Part shown: positions 58,151 through 64,000 of the stretch, in pieces
Numbering within the stretch: position 1 is the first letter of the stretch
Layout of the letters: every line of letters starts with the position of its first letter
NCBI RefSeq assembly: GCF_004011805.1
Contig: NZ_RCHJ01000004.1
Coordinates: 124,001 to 188,000 of the forward strand
From: Piscinibacter defluvii
Lineage (GTDB): Bacteria > Pseudomonadota > Gammaproteobacteria > Burkholderiales > Burkholderiaceae_C
DNA length: 64,000 nt
Direction of reading: 5' to 3'
Program-made: the position numbers and the translations under genes
Notes under the pieces: generated by a model
Told to the model about the DNA's origin: nothing
What the model saw: the letters and a program-made list of their open reading frames with translations, nothing else
Databases searched by the model: none

Positions 58151-58422
58151 TAAGAGTCTGCGCGGCAGAAACCCAGGCCCGCGTTGAGCCCGCCAAGGGG
58201 CGCAGGCCAGGCGCAGCCCGCCGGCCGGGCTGGCCGCCCGGGCCAGGGGTGCAACGACGCATGCGCCCCTCGGCGGGCTCAACCCTGCGGGCCGGGGCAC
58301 CCAAGGCCGCTGGCGTGCGTTGCGCCGCTTGCGCGGGCGGCCAGCCCGCGCCGCGCGCCGCGCCTTCGCCAGCGGCCTTGGCCGCCCGGCGCGGGCCTGG
58401 GTTTCTGCCGCGCAGACTCTTA
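58151..58422. mobile_element. MITE-like element with perfect 33 bp terminal inverted repeats
   Basis: 58151-58183 is the exact reverse complement of 58390-58422. The ends read TA-AGAGTCTG and CAGACTCT-TA, which fits a TA target as used by IS630/Tc1-type elements. A second pair (58183-58204 with 58262-58283, one mismatch) and a third GGGCTGGCCGCCCG-type pair are nested inside, so the whole 272 bp can fold. There is no transposase gene; mobilisation would need one elsewhere. It ends 11 bases before the kinase gene's ATG. Confidence 0.75.
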
Positions 58423-58433
58423 GACTGGGGCGC

Positions 58434-61256
58434 ATGGGTTCGTTGAACCTGCTCGCGGCGCGATGGAGCGAGATCAGCGCCTTGCTCGACCAGGCGCTGG
58501 CCCTGCCGCGCGAGCAGCGTGCGGCTTGGCTCGCCGCGCAGGTCGGGGTGGACGAGGCGCTGCGCCGCACCGTGCACATGCTGCTCGAGGCCTGTCCGGC
58601 CGACACCGGGGCGGGCGACGACTTCCTCGCCGGGTTGCCGGCCCGGCTCCTGCCGGCCACGCTGGAGCCGGTTCGAGCGGCCGGGCTCGAACCGGGCGGG
58701 CGGGTCGGCCCCTACGAACTGGTCGAGGAGATCGGCCGCGGCGGCATGGGCGCGGTCTGGCTGGCCCGGCGCATCGATGGCGCGTTCGAACGCGAGGTGG
58801 CGCTGAAGCTGCCGCTGCTGAACCGCCTGCGGCCCGACCTGGCACCACGCTTCCGGCGCGAACGCGACATCCTGGCGCGGCTGGAGCACCCGAACATCGC
58901 GCGGCTGTACGACGCCGGCGTCAGCGCCGACGGGCTGCCGTACCTGGCGATGGAGCGCGTGGTCGGCCAGCCGATCAACCGCTGGTGCGACGAGCGCCGG
59001 CTCGGCATCGCCGCGCGGCTGCGGCTGTTCGAGCAGGTGCTCGACGCGGTGCAGTACGCGCATGCACACCTGGTGATCCACCGCGACCTGAAGCCGGCCA
59101 ACATCCTCGTCACCACCGAGGGCCAGGTGCGACTGCTCGACTTCGGCATCGCCAAGCTGCTGGCCGACGAGGACGGCGGCGCGGAGACCGCCCTGACGCA
59201 GATGGCCGGCCGCGCGCTGACGCCGGACTACGCCAGCCCCGAGCAGGTGACGGGCGATGCGCTGACCATCGCCAGCGACGTCTACGCGCTCGGCGTCGTG
59301 CTGTTCGAGCTGCTGACCGGGCAACGGCCCTACCGGCTGGCCATGGTGTCGGCGGCGCAGATGGAGCAGGCCATCGTGGCGGCCGACGTGCTGAAGCCCA
59401 GCGCCGCCCTGTCCGCCGCCGGCGCCGCGGCCCTGGGCGGCGGTCTGCGCCACCTGCGCGCGGCCCTGGCGGGCGACCTGGACACGATCGTGCTGAAGGC
59501 GCTGGCCAAGCTGCCGGCACAGCGTTATGCGACAGCGGCCGAGTTCGCCGACGACCTGCGCCGGCACCAGCGCGGCGAACCGGTGCTGGCGCAGCCGATG
59601 TCGTGGCAGTACCGGACGCGGCGCTTCGTCGAGCGCCATCGGGTCGCGGTGGGAGCGGCCGCGGCGATCTTCGCCGCACTCGTCGGCGCGACCGGCATCT
59701 CCTGGTGGCAGGCGCAGCTCGCCGCCCGGCAGGCCGCGCGCGCCGAGGCGGTGAAGGAGTTCGTGCTGTCGTTCTTCGCCGCGGCCGACGTGGAGCTGGG
59801 CGCCACCCGCCACATGAGCTCGGCCGACCTGCTGAAGCAGGCCCGCGAGCGCCTCGACACGGCGGCGATCGGCGACGACGCGATCCGGGTCGAGCTGCTG
59901 ACGACGGTCGGCAAGGGCCTGCTGGGCCTGGGCGAGCTGGACGGCTCGCTGGCGGTGCTCGACGAGGCCCTGCAGATCGCCCGGCGCAGCCTGGGCGACG
60001 CGCACCGGGCCACGGCCACCGCCGCGCTCGAGCGGGGGTTCGCGCTGCAGCTGAGCGCGAAATGTGTCGCGGCGGCGGCCTCGTTCGCTGTTGCCGAGCG
60101 CTTCGCGCGCACCGCCGGCGACCTGCGCATGCTGTCCGCCGCGCTGCGCGGCAAGGCCTGCGCGCACATGCAGCAGGGCGAGCCGGAGCGGGCGATCGAG
60201 GCGGCCCGCGAATCGGTGAACGCGGCCGAGCGGCAGGCGGCGCCGGTCGACCGGCGCGAGCTGCTGCAGGCCTACGTGCAGGCCGCGATCACGCTCGAGG
60301 GCGCCCAGCGTGCCGGCGCCATCGACCCGGCCCGACGGGCCTACGCGCTGGCGCGCGAGCTGTACGGCCAGCGCCCGACCAAGGCGCTGCTCGACGCGCG
60401 CAGCGTGCACGCCATGGCCCTGGCCGGCGAGGGCCAGATGGCGGCGGCCGCGGCCGAACAGGAAGCCGTGCTCGCCCAGCAGCTCCAGCTGCTGGGTGCC
60501 GAGCACCAGGAGGTGGTGTTCACCCGCAACCAGCTGGGACTGCTGTACCGCCGCTGGGGTGACATGGCGGCTTCGCTGCGGCACTACGACGAGGCCCTGC
60601 GGGTGGCCACGGTCCAGAGCGGCGGCCGGCCGACCTGGGACGTGGCGACGGTGCGCATGAGCCGCGCCAACACGCTCACCGCCGCACGCCGGTTCACCGA
60701 GGCGCTGGACCAGTGGCAGCAGGCCGAGCGCGAGGTCACGGCCCTGCTCGGCGCCGCGAGCGGCGCGGCGCGGACCGCGCGTGCCGGCGCGGCGTTCGTG
60801 CTCACGCGGCTGGGCCGGCTCGACGACGCGGAGGCGGCGTTCCGCACGCTGCCCGCCGCCGCACCGGCCGCCGCGGGCACGCCGCAGGAAGCGGCGATCC
60901 GGCTGCGCCTGGGCGCCTTGCGCAGCGCCCAGGGCCGGCATGACGAGGCGCTGTCGCTGATCCGCGGCGCCAAGGTCTGGGACGAGCGCGCCCCGCCCGC
61001 CGTGCGCGACCGCGAACGCGCGTTGTGGTCGGTCGCGCTGGGCCAGGCGCAGCTGGCCGGCGGGCAGCCCGCCGAGGCGCTGGCGGCCTTCGCCGACGCG
61101 CAGGCGCTGCTGGCCCCGCTGCAGCCGCAAGGCTCGCAAGAGCTCGCCGACTGCGCGGCCGGCATCGAGCGCGCCCGCCGCGCGCTCGGCCTCAGCCCGC
61201 CAGCACCTGCTGCAGCCACTGCCCCGCCGGGCCGAGCGGGCGCTGGCGTGCGCTGA
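58434..61256 (+). CDS. Transmembrane Ser/Thr protein kinase with C-terminal TPRs
   Basis: 940 residues. An N-terminal helical stretch (1-90) leads to a Hanks-type kinase (94-375): glycine loop IGRGGMGAVWLA, K125 in VALKLP, catalytic loop HRDLKPAN (D218) and DFG (236-238). A membrane helix lies at about 404-425, and the rest is TPR-like helical repeats, expected on the far side of the membrane. Its 3' end overlaps the convergent LysR gene by 65 bases. The promoter must lie in or just beyond the MITE-like element. Substrates are unknown. Confidence 0.9.
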   Translation: MGSLNLLAARWSEISALLDQALALPREQRAAWLAAQVGVDEALRRTVHMLLEACPADTGAGDDFLAGLPARLLPATLEPVRAAGLEPGGRVGPYELVEEIGRGGMGAVWLARRIDGAFEREVALKLPLLNRLRPDLAPRFRRERDILARLEHPNIARLYDAGVSADGLPYLAMERVVGQPINRWCDERRLGIAARLRLFEQVLDAVQYAHAHLVIHRDLKPANILVTTEGQVRLLDFGIAKLLADEDGGAETALTQMAGRALTPDYASPEQVTGDALTIASDVYALGVVLFELLTGQRPYRLAMVSAAQMEQAIVAADVLKPSAALSAAGAAALGGGLRHLRAALAGDLDTIVLKALAKLPAQRYATAAEFADDLRRHQRGEPVLAQPMSWQYRTRRFVERHRVAVGAAAAIFAALVGATGISWWQAQLAARQAARAEAVKEFVLSFFAAADVELGATRHMSSADLLKQARERLDTAAIGDDAIRVELLTTVGKGLLGLGELDGSLAVLDEALQIARRSLGDAHRATATAALERGFALQLSAKCVAAAASFAVAERFARTAGDLRMLSAALRGKACAHMQQGEPERAIEAARESVNAAERQAAPVDRRELLQAYVQAAITLEGAQRAGAIDPARRAYALARELYGQRPTKALLDARSVHAMALAGEGQMAAAAAEQEAVLAQQLQLLGAEHQEVVFTRNQLGLLYRRWGDMAASLRHYDEALRVATVQSGGRPTWDVATVRMSRANTLTAARRFTEALDQWQQAEREVTALLGAASGAARTARAGAAFVLTRLGRLDDAEAAFRTLPAAAPAAAGTPQEAAIRLRLGALRSAQGRHDEALSLIRGAKVWDERAPPAVRDRERALWSVALGQAQLAGGQPAEALAAFADAQALLAPLQPQGSQELADCAAGIERARRALGLSPPAPAAATAPPGRAGAGVR

Positions 61257-62052
61257 GCAGGTCGAGCGCCACGCGCCGCGGCCAGCCGTTGGCGCGCAGC
61301 TCCTTCAGCCGCCCGCCGCCGTAGCGCTGCACCAGCCAGCGCGGCAGCGCGGCCCAGCCGAAGCCGAGCTGCGCCAGCTCCATCAGCATCAGGTAGCTCG
61401 GCGCCGACCAGCCCGGCGCCGGCGCGTCGCCCGCGGCCGGCCGGACGATGGTCGTCAGGCGCAGCGCACGGTGCCGGGCAAGTGCCTCGGCGTCGATCCG
61501 GCGCGCGCGGGCGAGTGCATGTCCCGGCGCCACGTACAGGCCGAGCTCCATCGGCGCGGCCAGCGTCTGCGCCAGCAGCTCGGCCGGGTAACGCGGCTGG
61601 GCCTCGACCACGCCGAGCTGCACGCGCCCGCTGCGCACCAGCGCGACCACGTCGTCGCATTCGGCGATCAGGCATTCGAGCTGCAGGTCCGGGAAACGCT
61701 CGTCGAGCTGGCCGAGCGCGGCCTCGAAAGGGTCGGAGGCGTAGGTGTCCGACAGTGCCACCGTCAGGCGCACCTCGGTGCCGGCGGCCAGCGCGCGCGC
61801 CGCGCGGTCGAGGCGCCGCGCCGCGTCGATCACCTCCTGGCTGCGTGCGAGCAGGGCCCGGCCGGGCTCGGTCAGCGTGGGCTTGCGCGTCGAGCGGTCG
61901 AACAGCGCGACGCCCAGGTCCACCTCCAGGTTGGCGATGGTCGTGCTGACGGTCGACTGGCTGCGCCCGAGCGCACGCGCCGCGGCCGAGAACGAGCCGG
62001 CCACGGCGGCTTCGGCAAACACCAGCAGGGCGTCGACGGAGGGGCTGTTCAT
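61192..62052 (-). CDS. LysR-family regulator, probable regulator of the adjacent PACE efflux gene
   Basis: 286 residues with an N-terminal helix-turn-helix (ALLVFAEAAVAGSFSAAARA, LGRSQSTVSTTIANLE) and a periplasmic-binding-like effector domain. It is divergent from the PACE-family gene with a 62-base gap, the arrangement of AceR and aceI in Acinetobacter, so local control is likely. Its last 65 bases overlap the 3' end of the kinase gene on the other strand. Confidence 0.88.
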   Translation of the reverse strand: MNSPSVDALLVFAEAAVAGSFSAAARALGRSQSTVSTTIANLEVDLGVALFDRSTRKPTLTEPGRALLARSQEVIDAARRLDRAARALAAGTEVRLTVALSDTYASDPFEAALGQLDERFPDLQLECLIAECDDVVALVRSGRVQLGVVEAQPRYPAELLAQTLAAPMELGLYVAPGHALARARRIDAEALARHRALRLTTIVRPAAGDAPAPGWSAPSYLMLMELAQLGFGWAALPRWLVQRYGGGRLKELRANGWPRRVALDLLSARQRPLGPAGQWLQQVLAG

Positions 62053-62064
62053 CCATCGGGATTG

Positions 62065-62078
62065 TCGATGGTTATCGA
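62065..62078. promoter_or_regulatory. Candidate LysR operator in the divergent LysR-PACE gap
   Basis: TCGAT-GGTT-ATCGA is a perfect interrupted palindrome, nested with a wider CGATGG/CCATCG pair. It lies 12 bases from the LysR start and 36 from the efflux gene start. Confidence 0.45.
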
Positions 62079-62114
62079 CTTTGTTCCATCGCAACCCGCC
62101 TGCATCATCGCGCC

Positions 62115-62564
62115 ATGTCCCCGCCCCTGTCCCCGCCCAAGTCCCTGCCCGAACGGGTCGCCCAGGCGCTCGCCTTCGAGGCCCTGGCGATCCTGATCTG
62201 CACCCCGCTGTTCGGCTGGCTGTTTCACACCGGCTGGGCCGCGATGGGCGTGGTGACGCTGGCCAACTGCCTGATCGCGCTGGCCTGGAACGTCGCCTTC
62301 AACGCCGGCTTCGACCGTGCGCTGGCCGCGCTCGGGCGCCGCGCGAGCGCGTCGACCCGCGTCGTGCACGCGCTGCTGTTCGAAGGCGGCCTGGTGCTGC
62401 TGTGCGTGCCCTTCGCGGTCTGGTGGCTGCGCATCTCCTGGGTCGAGGCGCTGCTGCTGGACGCCGGGATGCTGGCCTTCTTCCTGCCCTACACCTACCT
62501 GTTCCACTGGGGCTGGGACCACCTGCGCCCGACGACAATCCGGCATGGTCAGCCTGCGCCCTAG
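62115..62564 (+). CDS. PACE-family (bacterial transmembrane pair) efflux protein
   Basis: 149 residues with four predicted membrane helices in two related halves (ALAILICTPLFGWLFHTGWA and LVLLCVPFAVWWLRISWVEA), the BTP-domain layout of AceI-type proton-driven exporters of chlorhexidine and other biocides or diamines. LANCLIALAWNVAFN is a typical helix-2 sequence. It overlaps the MFS gene by 20 bases, so the two are co-expressed. Confidence 0.88.
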   Translation: MSPPLSPPKSLPERVAQALAFEALAILICTPLFGWLFHTGWAAMGVVTLANCLIALAWNVAFNAGFDRALAALGRRASASTRVVHALLFEGGLVLLCVPFAVWWLRISWVEALLLDAGMLAFFLPYTYLFHWGWDHLRPTTIRHGQPAP

Positions 62565-63726
62565 GCTGCCGGCGGCCGTCTGGGCGCTGGGTGGCGTCAG
62601 CCTGCTGATGGACATCTCGTCCGAGATGATCCACAGCCTGCTGCCGCTGTTCCTGGTGGGCACGCTCGGGGTGAGCGTGCTGGCGGTCGGGCTGATCGAG
62701 GGCGTGGCCGAGGCGACCGCGCTGATCGTCAAGGTGTTCTCCGGCGCGCTGAGCGACTGGCTGGGCCGACGCAAAGGCCTGGCGCTGCTCGGCTACGGGC
62801 TCGGTGCCGCGAGCAAGCCGGCGTTTGCGCTCGCGCAGGGCCTCGGCATGGTGATGGCGGCGCGCTTCGTCGACCGCGTCGGCAAGGGCATCCGCGGCGC
62901 GCCGCGCGACGCGCTGCTGGCCGACCTGGTGCCGCGCGACGTGCGTGGCGCCGCCTTCGGCCTGCGCCAGTCGCTCGACACGGTCGGGGCCCTTGCCGGG
63001 CCGCTGCTGGCGAGCGCGCTGATGGTCTGGTGGGCCAACGACTTCCGCGCCGTGTTCTGGGTCGCCGTGGTGCCCGCGGTGCTCAGCGTGCTGCTGCTGG
63101 CCGTCGGCGTGCACGAACCGCCGCGGCCGGCACACGCCGTGCCGGTCAACCCGATCCGGCGTGCCGCGCTGGCACGGCTCGGCGCGGCCTACTGGCAGGT
63201 GGTGGCGGTCGGCGCGGTGTTCACCCTGGCCCGGTTCAGCGAGGCCTTCCTGGTGCTGCGCGCACAGCAGCTCGGCGCCGACGCGGCCGCGGTGCCGCTG
63301 GTGATGGTGGCGATGAACCTGGTCTACGCCGCCAGCGCCTACCCCTTCGGCCGGCTGGCCGACCGCCACGATCACCGGACGCTGCTCGCCCTCGGGCTGC
63401 TGCCGCTGATCGCGGCCGACCTGGTACTCGCGCAGGCCGGCGGCTGGTCCGGCCTGCTCGCCGGCGTCGCGCTGTGGGGCCTGCACATGGGCATGACGCA
63501 GGGCCTGCTCGCCGCGATGGTGGCCGACACCGCGCCCGACGACCTGCGCGGCACCGCCTACGGCGTGTTCAACCTGATGGCCGGCCTGGCGCTGCTGGCC
63601 GCCAGCGCGATCGCCGGCGGGCTGTGGGACAGCGTCGGCGCCGCCGCCACCTTCCACGCCGGCGCCGCGTTCGCCGCGCTCGCGCTGCTGGCGCTCGGCA
63701 CGCTGCGCCTCGTCAGGCGCGCGTGA
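62545..63726 (+). CDS. MFS transporter
   Basis: 393 residues, 11-12 helices. The loop motif between helices 2 and 3 is recognisable (GALSDWLGRRKGLALLGYG), and a GKGIRGAPRDALLADL segment marks an MFS_1 subgroup common in proteobacteria. The second half repeats the pattern (YPFGRLADRHDHRTLLALG). The substrate is unknown; overlap with the PACE gene suggests drug or metabolite export. It ends 14 bases inside the convergent soxR. Confidence 0.88.
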   Translation: MVSLRPRLPAAVWALGGVSLLMDISSEMIHSLLPLFLVGTLGVSVLAVGLIEGVAEATALIVKVFSGALSDWLGRRKGLALLGYGLGAASKPAFALAQGLGMVMAARFVDRVGKGIRGAPRDALLADLVPRDVRGAAFGLRQSLDTVGALAGPLLASALMVWWANDFRAVFWVAVVPAVLSVLLLAVGVHEPPRPAHAVPVNPIRRAALARLGAAYWQVVAVGAVFTLARFSEAFLVLRAQQLGADAAAVPLVMVAMNLVYAASAYPFGRLADRHDHRTLLALGLLPLIAADLVLAQAGGWSGLLAGVALWGLHMGMTQGLLAAMVADTAPDDLRGTAYGVFNLMAGLALLAASAIAGGLWDSVGAAATFHAGAAFAALALLALGTLRLVRRA

Positions 63727-64000
63727 TCGGCGGCAGGCGCCGCGCGCCCGCGCCGGCGGCGCCGCACTCGTCGCCCGGGTTGTAGAGCGCACAGGCGCGC
63801 AGCGACAGGCAGCCGCAGCCGATGCAGCCGTCGAGCCGGTCGCGCAGCGCCTGCAGCGCGGCGATGCGCTCGTCCAGGCGCGCGCGCCAGTGCGTCGACA
63901 GCCGGGCCCAGTCGGCCTTGGTCGGCGTGCGGCCCTCGGGCAGCTCGGCGAGTGCCTGCGCGACCTCGGCCAGCCCGATGCCGAGCTGCTGCGCGGCGCG
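63713..64000 (-). CDS. soxR: Redox-sensing MerR-family regulator SoxR (partial, C-terminal part)
   Basis: Only the last 95 codons are in the window; the 5' part lies beyond the right edge. The minus-strand translation contains the four-cysteine [2Fe-2S] motif CIGCGCLSLRACALYNPGD that is diagnostic of SoxR, after the dimerisation helix (STHWRARLDERIAALQALRD). SoxR senses redox-cycling compounds by cluster oxidation. Its stop lies 14 bases inside the MFS gene, so the two genes converge and overlap. The neighbouring exporter could be a target, but its promoter is not adjacent. Confidence 0.93.
   Translation of the reverse strand, partial: RAAQQLGIGLAEVAQALAELPEGRTPTKADWARLSTHWRARLDERIAALQALRDRLDGCIGCGCLSLRACALYNPGDECGAAGAGARRLPPITRA

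Overview
The window is about 64 kb of high-GC, densely coded bacterial chromosome with many 4-8 bp start/stop overlaps. The gene families point to a betaproteobacterium of the order Burkholderiales: a hoxFUYHW NAD-reducing hydrogenase in the Ralstonia order, a GbpR/ChvE/GguAB sugar system, and FixJ-type and LysR regulators. This placement is inferred from gene content; there is no rRNA gene here. Two genes are cut by the window edges: a ytfT-like permease at the left and soxR at the right.

1-14966 is a pentose-catabolism locus. It encodes every step of the non-phosphorylative (Weimberg-type) route from L-arabinose or D-xylose to 2-oxoglutarate: mutarotase, SDR aldose 1-dehydrogenase, SMP-30 lactonase, IlvD/EDD aldonate dehydratase, AraD1/GguC-type 2-keto-3-deoxypentonate dehydratase and 2-oxoglutarate-semialdehyde dehydrogenase. 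Two complete or near-complete sugar ABC importers flank it: YtfQRT-like on the left and ChvE-GguA-GguB on the right. A GbpR-like LysR regulator sits in the middle, and the two catabolic promoters share sequence elements. Each binding-protein gene is followed by a hairpin terminator before its ATPase gene.

14970-22620 is the most unusual region. A four-gene minus-strand operon encodes a trypsin-like protease with an N-terminal helical-repeat (TRAFs-binding-like) region, an alpha/beta hydrolase, a GH108 muramidase-like protein, and a protein with a Rossmann-like (TIR/deoxyribosyltransferase-like) domain, the same helical-repeat type, and a SLOG-like domain. A divergent M6 metalloprotease with two P-domains faces it. 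I read this as a candidate conflict or effector system.

22695-37299 is mixed accessory and housekeeping content: a CapA-like phosphatase-fold protein; an HbpS/GlcG protein with an ankyrin protein and a FixL/FixJ-like two-component pair; a nitroreductase bracketed by a duplicated aldehyde dehydrogenase 3' end; an orphan peptide-type ABC permease pair; a large SGNH-hydrolase lipoprotein of visibly lower GC; and small enzymes including Pcm.

37402-51762 holds signalling and conflict-type genes: a 1500-residue hybrid histidine kinase, a TIR-NB-ARC-WD40 protein resembling plant NLR/Apaf-1 architecture, two RTX-type calcium-binding secreted proteins with near-identical 3' ends, and a TIR-TPR protein.

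51817-64000 contains an M16 peptidase, the hoxFUYHW operon, a 272 bp MITE-like element with perfect 33 bp terminal inverted repeats and TA ends, a Ser/Thr kinase with TPRs, a LysR/PACE/MFS efflux cluster and the end of soxR. No tRNA, rRNA or CRISPR array was seen, and no gene-free stretch exceeds 300 bases.
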